From: Moniliella sp. 'wahieum'
Lineage: Eukaryota; Basidiomycota; Moniliellomycetes; Moniliellales; Moniliellaceae
Direction: 5' to 3'
Length of the DNA: 64,000 nucleotides
Assembly (NCBI GenBank): GCA_003971905.1
Contig: RSEE01000001.1
Span: forward strand, 1,302,001 to 1,366,000
Each line of letters begins with the position of its first letter. Within the stretch, counting starts at the first letter, position 1. Under the pieces are notes generated by a model. That model saw nothing but the letters and a program-made list of their open reading frames with translations, had not been told where the DNA came from and ran no database searches. The translations under genes were made by a program, and so were the position numbers. Positions 47,473-58,383 of the stretch are shown here, in pieces.

Positions 47473-48592
47473 GGTGGCGGGAAGTATATGGTGAAAGGAC
47501 AAGGCGTGTGGGGGAGCCGCGCAGCGCAGTCGACGATGTACTTGTGCTGGTGAACGTTTGAATTCTGCCGCACGGGGTTCTCACCGACCACCTCGGCAGT
47601 CATAAGTCACGTGGATGTGGTCACGTGCCGAAGACTTTCCATCTCACGTCGCCGCATCACCGGCGTCAGCGCGAGTGCCCAGCAACCCTGCGGCCCAGCA
47701 TCTGGCACATTTCAATGTTCAAAATCACAGCTTAGACCCCCCACCGGTGTGTTGTCTGCTAACCGGTAACCGACAACACCGGTAATCGGTAGTCGATCGA
47801 TGGCCACCGGATGCAACACGAAGAAGCACGGAGATTGAGACCCTGGAGCGAGCTTCCACCTACGTAGGAGTGATAGTGAAGCTTGGAGAATGAAGCTTGG
47901 CGTTGGCAACTCGTAAAGCTAGAACAAGGGCTTGGGACTGGCTAGGGTTCCAGTGGTGGATGCTTGGCGGGAAGAGATGGGCAACTGCGGCTGCGGCCGC
48001 AGCGGGGACAGGGGTTGTGTGGGGGGAAGGACTGCGCCGTCGAACTTTGTGTCTGTGAGCATAGGTGGCGCAGAATAAGAGTGACGAGTGAGATTAGAAA
48101 AGTTGCTACATGTCCCCGCTCTTCCAACAGGTCATACACACCCGAAGATACAGCGGGCGTACCGGCTGGGTCGTCCTTCACACGCTTTAATTGCTTCGCT
48201 GTCCTTTTGCATGTGGCGTGTGACCCTCTATAATGTTTTCTCCCTGTCCTTGCGCTGTCCAACGCTGCAGCAGCATGCACCATCTGCATTAGGCGGCCAG
48301 AAGCTGCATTGGTGAGCAGGCGAGGCGTGAAGTGCATGCGCTGAAGCTGAGGCTTTCCGAGGACGACCCGACGTGGTTTGTGTGGGCGAAGGACCTTCTT
48401 TGTCCTGATCGTTTACGCACCAAGCGCCAAATTGCCCGGGCTCGGCTCCCTTCACTTCCCTTGTACATACTATGACTACCACAAAGCCGGCCTCATCCAC
48501 CACCCCGAAAATCACTTTAAGCCCTTGAGTGCCTCAGTCGGCCTGGCATCGCACCGCCACCACACCACCGTCCCCACTGCCACTACCATATC
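47473..48592. other. divergent intergenic region
   Basis: These 1.1 kb separate the ankyrin-like gene (-) from the LtrA gene (+). Near 47759-47800 lies a cluster of CTAACCGGTAACCG / ACACCGGTAATCGG words. No coding sequence is supported. Promoters for both genes must be here. Confidence 0.5.
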
Positions 48593-51500
48593 ATGGCTGC
48601 TCTGGGGACTCCGCCTCCTTCGTCAAGCCCTGCACCTCCCCTGCACATGCACAAACCGAAACTCAACCATCCTCTCTCGAACCCCTCTCCACCGGATGGA
48701 CACACTTGCGCGCCTCTCTCCGTCGCCATACGCAGGCGGTGGGGCATGGTCTCAACCCCATTGATAACACTCCTTCCTCTTCTTCCGCCTCTGATTCAGA
48801 AGACTCTGACTCTGACGAGGAACGCCTCTTTGGCAGTCCCCATCTCCACAACTTCCACCACCACCAGGATTCCAACCCCAGAACCCGCTCGCGACTGGAC
48901 GGGAGCAGATGTCAGTCCATCTTCTCTCATGCCTCCTCTTCAACGGCCAGATGATGCATCTGGCATCGGCACTTCGCATACCCCCTCAATCTACGGTTAC
49001 AAAGGCACGGGCCCAGCCACCAATGGCACTGCGGTTCACGGCCTCGAACCCATTCCTTCCAAACGCACGGCTGAGGAGATAAAGATGGAACATCTCTTTA
49101 ACATGGCCCACATAGGCAAGCCCGAAAATTATGTGGCACCCATGGGACCTCATATTCCACTCACCTGGCGTCATTTGTTCAAACCACCCATCGTCCGTCA
49201 ATGGATCCATGGTCGGTAGTACGTCCCTCTTTGCCCGTACACTTTACTTTATTGTGACGGGATAAGGTTCCCTAACCACAACCTGCATTCAGTTACTATG
49301 GCGAAGTCAGTGAACGCGAGACTTCTCGGTTTGAGCTCGTGTTTGACCTGGTTTTCGCAGGTCTGGCTCATGCGGCGGCTGAGAACTTGGAGTCATCGGT
49401 CTCTGCATGGACGGTAGCGCTGCTCACTTTTGAGATCTATCTCGCCTGGGTCATCTGGATGGATCAACAGAAACTTGTCAATCAGTTTGGCACGGACGAC
49501 ATCTACCAGCGGATGGTCCTGCTTTTCATGATGATGATGATTATTGCCTACATCTCCAACGTCCGGGATTTGCGTATTGGCCATTTTCTGCTGAAGCAAT
49601 AAGTGATGGGAGTAGGGAGGCGGTTCGGATGGTCGCACGTGCGTCCGCAGGTTGGAGTAAGAGGGTCTTTCTGAACGAAGAGGGATCAGATGAGGAGGTC
49701 GTGCTGGATCTCCACGCACACTTAATTGGTCCTTATTACTTTGAAGAAGGATGGCACACTTCCCTTCAAGCTGCCATGTCTTTTTGGATGGTCTCTCGTC
49801 TGTTCAAGACCCTATTGCTCTTTATTTGGGGGTGTCAACTACGCAACTTTCGTTTTGCCCTCTGGCTTCAATCAGTACGCCCCATCTCCCTTCTCCAGCA
49901 ACAGTTGATATAGATAAAATGCTAACATATTACGTGGAACACAGTTGATCACTGCATCTACCTCTTCATTCTTTCTCCCGCTTCTCTTCACAACTAATAC
50001 CAAAGCCGTTATGGCCATGTGCCTTGTCGGTTTTCTGGTTGACATCAACGTTCGCTATCTGGTCATCTTTGGGCAAAAAGCTCTCCATCGGTGGGGTAGC
50101 AAACGGGAACGAGTGCTTTATATTCCAGCCGTCAACATTGAGCACATCATGGAACGCATGACTCTCCTCGTCTTGGTTATCACGGGTGAGGTTATCATGA
50201 ATAGCACTTACCACGGTTTTTTCAATGGCGTCCACGAAGGTTGCGGGTGGAATCGAAGGTTTGGAAGAGCTTGCTTTGCTGTGATCGTATCCTTTTTTCT
50301 ATGCTTTGTCTACTTCGACGCCGATGCTAGCCGCACTTTTGTCCACGCACTCAGAAGGCATTACTTTACATCCACACTGTACACCACTATCCACTTCCCG
50401 TACGTTACTTCTGTGCCATCGTCAAAAAACTGCAAGGCTGACGTTTTGTATACACCTTTTTCTACCACAACTCCCTGTCAGATTGGCCGTCTCTTTAATC
50501 GTGATGAGTTCAACCCTCCCGCAGCTTATTCCCGAACGGACTGTGGCACAGGGAGTGACCTGGTTCTACTCAGGAGCTCTGTCAGTGGCCCTGTTGTCCA
50601 TTGCCCTTCTTGGTACTATCCACGCTTCTTTGGACCAAAGGGGAACGCCGCTCCTTTCAAGGAGTACTCGCATCTTCTTCCGCATTGTGGTTGCCATTAT
50701 TTTTGTCCTTCTTCCACTCAAGAAAGACTGGCAAACCATCCATTACCTCGCTATCCACGCCTGTATTCTGGTTTTACTGGTTGCATTCGAGACGGCAGGA
50801 AAGATTGGGTCCGTGGGCCGGGTCTATGATGCTGAGCGTTCTGCCCAGTTGGAACAAAAACGCCTTGATCTCAAGAGTTGCGGAAGGAAGGCTTGAAGGC
50901 AAAGCGAACTTATTCTTTCCCCTTCAAACGGGTGCAAAACCTTCCTAATTGGGACAAGCCACAAACTGGGGTCTCTGACGTCATTAATCCCCTCGCCGGC
51001 CAAGTTGATACAACAGATGGACAGGAAGTGATCATGTCGGTGGAGGAGGCACACGCACAAGTACGTGCCCGCCAAGAATTGGAGGCTGTTCGGGACCTGC
51101 AACGATCCCGGCCGACAAAACGGGATAATTGGCACCACTTCAAGGAGCTATCCTATGCCGAACGCGGGGAAGAGGATGTGGGGAACGAAGTCGAGCTGGG
51201 CAACATTGAGCGTGTTGCACTCCACCCTCCCGTCGGTGGGCTTTGGCCTCCCTTTGAACCACCTTCATCCTTCTTCTCGTCGTTTATGCAAGAGACGTTC
51301 GACTACGGCGGAGATGTACAGGCTTGCCAAACCAAAAACGCAAGAGGTAGTTTTGTCCCCCATCGGTTAGCTGTTGGTTGTTGCATCACAACCACCCTCC
51401 ATTGACTGTACAGGACCCACATGGATTCACTCACTTTCACATATTCCTCAAAAGCCACATCAGGCACACCCAGTCCTAGTGTCAGCAGGTCTGCTTTCCT

Positions 51501-51844
51501 CTCATCTGTATACACTTCTTTGTCTGCAGTGTCCCAGGTTAGATATGACGCCAATCGGCACAATTCCTCGTGTACAGGCAGGAGAGAACAAGGCCAGCTT
51601 TTATCATCCTTCGACTATTTCAAAGGACTGCGTTGATGACGGCTCGGACGACGACAGCGAAGAGGACTGCGGCCACGACAGCGATGCCACCAGTTCAGAG
51701 TCCCAGGGCTCGGATGACGGGGACTACGACGAAATTCTGGCGGATCAGACGGATCGCATGGATGGGAAGCCAAAACGACCGCACTCACGGGGGCTCCAAT
51801 TCGTTGGATGTGACGGTGATTTGGGCCGGTGGAAGTTTCTCTAA
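48593..51844 (+). CDS. LtrA-family (low temperature requirement A) membrane protein
   Basis: The start at 48593 (MAALGTPPPSSSPAPP) is a best guess. The N-terminal 150 residues are low-complexity and acidic (DSEDSDSDEE). The LtrA domain begins near 49.1 kb: HIPLTWRHLFKPPIVRQWIHGR, then across an intron at 49216-49292 (branch CTAACC) YYGEVSERETSRFELVFDLVFAGLAHAAAENL, the family hallmark. Hydrophobic helices follow (WTVALLTFEIYLAWVIW, MVLLFMMMMIIAYISNV, FFLPLLFTTNTKAVMAMCLVGF), then IPAVNIEHIMERMTLLVLVITGEVI near 50.15 kb, the second conserved LtrA motif. More helices run to 50.8 kb. The C-terminal 300 residues are hydrophilic and end in an acidic Ser/Asp tail (SDDDSEEDCGHDSD). LtrA function is unclear in all organisms. 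Several frame changes occur (49.6-49.95, 50.25-50.5, 50.88 kb), some from introns. Confidence 0.82.
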
Positions 51845-52556
51845 CGGACGCAGATCGGACCGACGGGAACGATAATGTGTGGCGCGGTTGGGGTTGCGAT
51901 GTTTTGTGCGGGGCTTCGTCCCTTCCTTTTCTCTCTTTCTACACGTCGACAGTGGCATCAACTCATCCCGTCCTCTGTCCTCGCTCATCTTTAGCGACAG
52001 CGACACATAGCTGCCAATAATGAAGAAGAGCCATCTCGCGCTGCCTGTCTTGCCTTTCCTTTTCCTCTTCCTCCACCAGCCGCCCAGGCGCATCACCTGC
52101 TGTCCGCGGGCAATCGGTCATTATGCTTGCTGTCCTATACGCTCCCCTTTCCATCGCGGTTAGTCACGGCATATGCTGTTGCACTGCCCCCGTGGCGTTA
52201 TTGGTTGCAGCACAGAGGTGGTGACTGCGTTTGGGATCCAGCTTACGCAAGCAGGCAACAAGCGTTTAGGCCATTACTAATGAACCCTAACCCACTGCGG
52301 CGCCCCCCGGGCAGAGTCATGGTTTTCTCCATGCGGACAAAAACTTAGATGGGCGCTGCCGGCGCCAGCCGGAACGCCTCCGGCCGCCGCGGTGCGCCAC
52401 ACTGGGCCTATTCAGTTGCAGAATTTTTTTCGGGGATAAGCCGCGGCTGTCTGGCACCAAGCACTAACCCCGGGCCACTGGCCGGCACCTTGCTTGGCAC
52501 ACAATCGCTCTCCCATTTCTCACCGCCACCACCTCTCTCTGCGTCCCTTGGTTGCC
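51845..52556. other. intergenic, DRE2 promoter region
   Basis: These 712 bp contain no supported gene. The first part, just downstream of the LtrA stop, is AT/CT-rich like a 3' UTR; the last 100 bp are CT- and CCACC-rich and lead into DRE2. Confidence 0.5.
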
Positions 52557-53542
52557 ATGCCCGCTGCTACCAACACACCGTATGGTCGTCAGCACTCTTA
52601 CCGCCGCTGCTGATGGCACGTACCAGCGCACCGTCGAGCAGCTGTCAGCGCTGGGGCGCAGGGTAGAGTGTACATGTCCGATCGCATCACTGATGGCGGT
52701 GCGTCCTCCTTTCTCCATTGGCTAGAGATTCATGTACTGACCCTACAAGTTCAGGTGCCGACCTCTCCCCATCTAGCTTTGACGAGGCGATTCTGGCCAT
52801 GCCCTGGATCAGGTGGTGGACAAGAACGCTAGTCGTGTTGACTGCAGTGCATGCTTCACTCCTGAGGGCGCCCACTCAAGGTAGGTGCTGCTGGCGAGTG
52901 GACGAGATGGGCCAAGCGTGTGGGGGGGAACTGTGCTCACGGGATTGTCCTAGGGTTTGTGATTGAGCAAGGATCGATCACAGGTAAGAAGATCGGGGCT
53001 GTTGCTCCTGCTGCCCCCGTTTCCCTCTCGCTTCGGAGCACCAAGCCGGGCAAAAAGGCACTCTGGGCCACATCTACTCCTGCAGCTACAGTCGATCCCG
53101 AAAGCCTATTGACCGCTGCCGACCGTATCAACCCTTCCCGCACCAAGGGAGATGATTGCGCTCCGCTTCAACCCGGCTTTTCTCTTGCAAGCATGGGGAC
53201 GAGGAGGAAGCGCGCCTGCAAAGGCTGTACCTGCGGGCTGCGAGAGCTTGAGGAGGAACAGGCTCAGAATGGCCCAGTGGTCATGCTTGCCGAAGATCAA
53301 GATCTGCCCGCCCCAAGCCGGGAACGACAGTGCGAACTGAGACGATTGAAACCGTAATCGGGATTGATGGGCGACCCAAGAAGGTGAAGCGTATTCATGT
53401 GGAGACCAAGGGCGCTACCTCCTCTTGTGGCTCGTGTTCTCTTGGTGACGCCTTCCGCTGCTCTTCCTGCCCCTTTTTGGGCCTACCAGCCTTCAAGCCG
53501 GGCGAGACGGTCACCATCCCTGTTGATATGGATGACATCTGA
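52557..53542 (+). CDS. DRE2: Dre2/anamorsin (CIAPIN1), cytosolic Fe-S assembly
   Basis: Dre2 takes electrons from Tah18 to build cytosolic [4Fe-4S] clusters. The start is either 52557 (MPAATNTP) or 52582 ([21 protein letters not shown]). The N-terminal methyltransferase-like domain continues YMSDRITDG, and across an intron at 52699-52754 [14 protein letters not shown] second intron, 52881-52953, joins [10 protein letters not shown] to [36 protein letters not shown] is the usual linker. The C-terminal cluster motifs are clear: [11 protein letters not shown] ([2Fe-2S], CxxCxC) and, at the end, [20 protein letters not shown] (twin CxxC) followed by LPAFKPGE. The frame moves by one base near 52667 (RRVE to YMSDR) and near 53330 (before [11 protein letters not shown]); with both bases added, 52582-53542 gives 278 codons, a little short for the family. 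Confidence 0.9.
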
Positions 53543-54312
53543 TTGTTCTGTCCTCTCAGAGTCGGATTCGGGTCGTTGTTCCCCGTGGACCGATATTATC
53601 AACTGCCCGCATTGTTCCCTGTAACCTAGCTCATGATTTCTTTTCTATTTTGCATTGCAATGTTGAAGTAGTAATACGAGATAGCTCGAGTTTTTATCAT
53701 AGTCGAAAGGTAGTCATCGTCTCAACTCGAGAGGGGCAAGCGCCCAAATAAAATGTTCCCAGAACTCTCTACCCGACATGCACTTACCCAAGACGAGCAG
53801 TCGAGAAGCACTCGGTTATCGTGGCCTTCTCAATTTTCTTCTACCTCTACCATGCTTGTCACCATCGGTATTTCTATCACTAGCACACCCAAGCTGGTAT
53901 GGCGAAGGGGGTTTATGCCACATACCCCATCCTCGTCTTTGGCAGACGGGTTGCATATGAAGGTTCATGCACCTGTCGAGTATCTGAACGAGTTATGCGG
54001 TTTTGCTGTGGCTTCATCTACGTTCTCAGAGGTATGAGCAAGTAAGTACATGGAGTCCTCGCCACCCACAGATGTCTATCCATTCGCCGGCATATCTATG
54101 GGCCGCCACAACTGGGCACATAGTAACAACGCGCAAAACAATTGATACTTTCAATATCCGTCTGGCTGTATCGGCCCATCTTCTACCATCCCAGAACGCG
54201 GTTGGAGACGCCGAAAGCACTCTCAGCCTGGGCGCTCAGCTGAGCCTGGCTGAGCCCCGCCGACGTTGAGACGGCTCACCACCCATCCAAGAAGATCACG
54301 CACGCTGCGAGT
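53543..54312. other. intergenic, COX11 promoter region
   Basis: These 770 bp lie between DRE2 and COX11. A poly-T/AT-rich part at 53.63-53.71 kb looks like the DRE2 3' UTR. A GGGCGCTCAGCTGAGCC hairpin-like word lies near 54232. No coding sequence is supported. Confidence 0.5.
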
Positions 54313-55143
54313 ATGCTGGCGCGTTTTCTCGGTGTCCGTCCCGTGGCGGGCAGCCTGCGTATGCCATGGCTCGCTTCGCACCATCCCGTGGTGCCGCGCG
54401 TACCTACTCCACCCCCCCCCAAGTTCACCCAGGAGGAAATGATGCGCGCCGCACGCGAGGCTCAACGGGAACGCGCTAGTCTGCGCAACAAGAACATGTT
54501 CTCTATTCCACCGCCACATTTATCTTGGCATTTGGTTTGAGCTACGCCGCGGTGCCCTTCTACCGCGCCTTTTGCTCAGCCACGGGGTATGCCGGCACCC
54601 CATTGCGGGTGACGACGATGAGGGCCGATTCTCACCCTCCGCCTCGTGCCAGCTCAATATGACCCCGATGGTGTCATATCCAATGTCCCCGGTTTGGTGT
54701 GGCACGGCGGAGAATTCGCGTCAGGTTTACCTCGGATACCTCGGACGACCTCCCATGGTCCTTTACCCCGTCGACCAAGGAACTCTTCATTCTCCCGGGT
54801 GAGACAGCACTCGCTTTCTTCCGCGCCAAGAATCACTCCAAGAAAGATATCGTCGGTATCGCCACTTATAACGTAGCTCCGGATCGCGTATGTTCAACCT
54901 CCGTATATCTTGGGGGCTGACTAACTCGTGCTTGTATAGGTTGCGCCATACTTTGCCAAGGTGGAATGTTTCTGCTTCGAGCAGCAACGCCTTCTGGCGG
55001 GGGAAGAAGTGGACCTTCCCGTCTTCTTTTTCATTGACCGAGATGTGCTGGACGACCTGACCTGCCGAGATATGACGGAGGTCATCCTTTCCTACACGTT
55101 TTGCTGCTCGGCGCAACGAAAAGACGGGCGATCTAGAACCTGA
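54313..55143 (+). CDS. COX11: Cox11, copper chaperone for cytochrome c oxidase
   Basis: Cox11 delivers copper to the CuB site of Cox1 from the mitochondrial inner membrane. The start at 54313 gives an Arg-rich, acid-free mitochondrial presequence (MLARFLGVRPVAGSLRMPW), then a matrix linker (FTQEEMMRAAREAQRER). The single membrane helix (ATFILAFGLSYAAVPFYRAFC) contains the conserved YRxFC Cys, and the intermembrane domain has IRVRFTSDTSDDLPWSF, LFILPGETALAFFRAKNHS and the copper motif ECFCFEQQ, ending VILSYTFCCSAQR. An intron at 54888-54939 (52 nt, branch CTGACTAAC) joins NVAPDR to VAPYFAKV. The frame changes near 54503, 54640 and 54708; no intron fits, so bases are missing or added. Corrected length is about 260 residues, normal for the family. 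Confidence 0.93.
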
Positions 55144-55954
55144 TACCGACCTAGCCTTACACTGTTGGCATCGACCTGGATGAAGTCCGGCCTCGATGAA
55201 TTTGGTCGACAACACTAGGATTTTCTATGCCCAAAAGCAATGCATGCCAGTTACCCCCGCTCTGCCATCCAATCTTCTTTCTACCGCCGTATGGATTCCG
55301 TTTCTCGCAGCAGACAGTTGCATCCACTGGGGCAAAATCCGTGGAATGTCCTAAGGCGTAGGATCGAGACAGAAACAGGGGCTCCTTGATGGGCGCACAT
55401 GCGTGAACTGCACTTCACTTGGGGTTTCCTGAAATGGGCAGGAGTACTTCTCGCAGCAGTGCTTCCTAGAACCTCGTGCGAAGCAACAGTACGGTAGTTG
55501 AAAGTGGATATGGGGGAGGAGGTTCCTAAGAGCTATGAAAAATTGATTGCAGAGGGAGAAGCATAGATTGGTGGGAATGTCTGGAGCGCCATAGACCAAA
55601 GAAATGGGGTCAGTATTGGTGCACATGGCAAATAAGTGAATGGCTCAGACAAAGAAAGTTAGGTAGCGAGATATTTTCGGCATCGAGTCCGAAGAACTCA
55701 TACAGCCAAATGCCTCAAGCATCATAGCGACGAAACGTGGGAAAGAGTGCTTACCGGATCGTAGTTGGTGGTTGAAGAGATGCATCAAAAGCGGCTGCTC
55801 CGCTGCTATTTATGCCGTCTAGGTGGAGGCGAAGTTTGAAAAATTCTGCAGGCGGAATACTTTCCTTTCCGCAGCTGTCTCTCCTCGACTTGCCCGACAA
55901 GCACACCAAGCATCTGCACCACTACCTCCTTGCCCTCACTTCCTTTTCACGACG
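55144..55954. other. intergenic, CSL4 promoter region
   Basis: These 811 bp hold no supported gene. The stretch 55.3-55.7 kb is moderately AT-rich. A CT-rich leader precedes the CSL4 start. Confidence 0.5.
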
Positions 55955-56732
55955 ATGCTGCGTACTCCTGTTGTGCTTCCAGGGCAGCCGGTGAGCTCCA
56001 TTCCTCAAGCCCCACTATCCGCTACGGCTGCTGCTTTGGCGGCCGAAGGAGTTTTCCCCCGCGGAGGATGGATGGTAGCGAGTCGGGTGGGCACACTTGA
56101 TACTTCAGGCGCGGCCGTATCGGTGCGTGGGACTGGGGCTCGTTTTCCTGTCCCTGAGGTAGGCTCCAATGTGCTGGTGCGGATTGTGCGCGTGTCCCCA
56201 AGGCAAGCCAGTTGTGTGATCCTGGCCATTGATGTGTCCCATGCGGCTTGGCTGGCACCCGGCCGACGGCAGTTGCTGCCGCCGACGATGGCAACCCCGA
56301 CTCGCTCTTTCAGGGTCTGATTCGCGCCCCCGACGTGCGCTCTACCCAAAAAGATACTGTCAAGATGGTCGAGTGTTTCCGCCCGGGCGACATTGTGCGC
56401 GCAGAGGTGGTACGTCTCCCTTCCAGCTCCTCGGCTTCTTACATCCCTAATAGCTTCATGGCCAATGCTGACTGCCCTGGTCCTAGATCTCGTTGGGTGA
56501 TGCCCGCTCTTACTTCCTTTCAACAGCTTCCAACCAACTGGGTGTAGTGTATGCCATTGCATCTTCTTCGAGCGCTCCTTCGGGCGTGGCCTTGCTGGAT
56601 GATTCTCCTGCTCGTGTCAAATCGTCGAGCGCAGGCCCAACTGCGCTGGTCCCCATTAGTTGGGATCAGATGCTCGATCCAGTCACAGGGACCGTGGAGA
56701 AACGCAAGGTGGCCAAGCCCATGGTGGCTTAA
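55955..56732 (+). CDS. CSL4: Csl4, RNA exosome cap subunit
   Basis: Csl4 is one of three S1/KH cap proteins of the RNA exosome. The start at 55955 gives MLRTPVVLPGQPVSS, then the N-terminal domain (RVGTLDTSGAAVSVRG). The S1 domain reads VPEVGSNVLVRIVRVSPRQASC ... QGLIRAPDVRST then VKMVECFRPGDIVRAEV. Across an intron (56410-56486, 77 nt) follows ISLGDARSYFLSTASNQLGVVYA, and the zinc-ribbon-like end is VPISWDQMLDPVTGTVEKRKVAKP. The frame moves by one base near 56233: GATGTGTCCC where GATGGTGTCCC would give the expected DGVPCG. With that base the gene has 234 codons (233 residues), near the yeast size of 292 and human 195. Confidence 0.93.
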
Positions 56733-57442
56733 TTGCTGGGCCCTCTCCCCCTCCCATGCCGCTGCCATGCCATTGTACTTTTATACTATTGCTCATACCC
56801 CCCCTCTCTTGTATGTGTTTTGAAGACAGACATCTTTACTCGCCCCAGAACCTTCTGCAACGCCGGCTATGGGTATCATCTCCCTCTGATTGCCTCTTCG
56901 GTAGCTAAGGCTCGAACGAATTTCATGCTTCTTCCACATGGGCTGGAAAATGCAATGAAGACGCAGGAGGATCTGGTGTATTAGGTATCGTGGATCCTAA
57001 TTGCATCAGCAGTCAAGTGGTACATGTAACAATGGGATTCTCTTCATGGGCTTGGAGGAATACTAGGTCCTACTACCCCACGGTCAAGCATGAGCCTTCT
57101 ACAGAGGGGGGATCAAAGAGTTGCCCCACCATCATTTGCTCAGCCCCACTTGTCCCCCCCAAGCGGAGCCCAGCCTACCCTCTCATCGTGACTTAGATCG
57201 CCTGATACTGCGCCGACAGCGGAACAGCCCCCATCAAGCTCTGGATCAAAGTACTCAGGATCGGCAGCGGGGCGCGGCCTCGGTTCTTGCTCTGGTGTTG
57301 TACTGGAGAAAAGAATTCCAACGCCCCCTGCTTGGCAATATCTTATCGAACGATACACGGGAATGAGGAGGACAAGTTCATGGTGGCATCCGAACTCCGT
57401 CCTTGCATGGTAAGCACGGGATGGAGGATAGGTGGTGGGATC
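56733..57442. other. intergenic between CSL4 and U6
   Basis: These 710 bp have no supported protein-coding gene. They hold the CSL4 3' UTR and the region downstream of the U6 terminator. Confidence 0.5.
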
Positions 57443-57562
57443 AAAAACATAATGTGCTTCCGAAGAAGCGACTCTTCTGGTCAAGATTGTCATCCTTGCA
57501 GGGACCATGCTAATCTTCTCTGTATTGTTCCAAGTTTAACGATAGCAAGCCGAAGCTTGCAA
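57443..57562 (-). ncRNA. U6 spliceosomal snRNA
   Basis: On the minus strand the sequence runs from a 5' stem-loop, GCAAGC-TTCG-GCTTGC (57545-57560), through AACTTGGAACAATACAGAGA and GATTAGCATGG, the invariant U6 core (ACAGAGA box at 57517-57523), to the internal stem-loop GTCCCTGCAAGGATGAC. The 3' part carries an extra hairpin GCTTC-TTCG-GAAGC (57456-57469) and ends at TTTTT (57443-57447), the pol III stop. U6 pairs with U4, then with U2 and the 5' splice site, and holds the catalytic metals. The length of about 120 nt is slightly above the usual 100-112. No intron is present, although some basidiomycete U6 genes have one. Exact ends are estimated. Confidence 0.93.
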
Positions 57563-57685
57563 TATATTGCCTGCATGCGCAATGTCAATAGCCAGCGGAA
57601 TTGCATGCTGGTCGCCGCGTGAAATCAAATGTGGTCTATTTAAATTTGGCCATTTCCTCTTCCTGTACGCAAGTGCAGAAGTCGA

Positions 57686-57724
57686 CAATGAGAGCCGCGC
57701 TCTGCCAACTAAACTACACTCCAG
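57686..57724 (-). other. tRNA-like 5' half with pol III A box
   Basis: On the minus strand the sequence TAGTTTAGTTGG (57705-57716) matches the pol III A-box consensus at all but one position, followed by CAGAGCGCGGCTCTCAT, which looks like a D-arm and the 5' side of an anticodon arm with CAT. The matching 3' half (anticodon stem, T-arm, acceptor) is not found; only a poor B-box-like CATTTGATTTCAC lies at 57619-57632. It may be a tRNA(Met)-like fragment or a promoter element for the U6 gene 125 bp downstream on the same strand. Confidence 0.35.
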
Positions 57725-57959
57725 ATACTGGAAGGTAGGTCCATCGGACAGATCGGTACTCTCCGGCACTAGGGTCAAAGCAATGCAGAGCAGTATGATC
57801 ACCGGCTCTGCCCATATACTAGGCCGATCTAGGCCCTGAGCCTCAACATCAAAAGAATTCCCTAGGGCCTGAACCGCCCACACTTCTCATCTCTTCTTCC
57901 CACCTAAAAAGAGCAAACCCATTTTTGGTCATATGGGATTGTGGCTACACATGCGTGTT

Positions 57960-58290
57960 TTCACAGGTAGAGGGCTACTAGGAGAAATACGACGAGAGGG
58001 TTGATGTAACAGGTGAGAAGAATGAGGGATGAAAGGTGAAAGGTGAGAATGAGAGATGTGAGATGACAAATAAGAGGCAGGGCAAAAACATGACAAAGGA
58101 CAGAAGGCAGAAGACGAAGGCACAGGGAACAGGACACAAGACAGAAGCTAGAAGACAGGTCCGACATCAAAGCCAGAGACTGCAGCACGTGCCCCTCCCA
58201 CCTCCGCCCCGCATCCACATCCAAAAACAAGGCAGGATAGGAGAGCAAGTGGAAGAGCAGAGACAAATGAGTGCCGACCTAACCGTCCGT
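57960..58290 (+). repeat. purine-rich, degenerate repeat tract
   Basis: The + strand is dominated by A and G, with recurring AAGACAGAAG, GAAAGGTGA and GGACA-type words. It looks like a degenerate minisatellite or a polypurine tract rather than a gene; the reverse strand is correspondingly pyrimidine-rich. It lies downstream of the PEX5 stop. Confidence 0.5.
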
Positions 58291-58383
58291 CCCGCCCCCC
58301 CTTCTCTGTACCCCCCTCCTCCCACCCGGGTTTAACCCAACCAAGCCAAATGCAGTATACCCCTCTCACGAGGCCCCACAGTT

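Larger units (their letters stand above)
57563..58383. other. region between U6 and PEX5 3' end
   Basis: These 821 bp hold the U6 upstream region, a tRNA-like 5' half (57686-57724), an ATTTAAATA word (minus strand, 57637-57645) that could serve U6 as a distant TATA element, and a purine-rich tract. No protein gene is supported. Confidence 0.5.

Noticed and set aside
53753-54037. 94-codon open frame before COX11
   Set aside because: No family resemblance, no supporting splice or promoter pattern.
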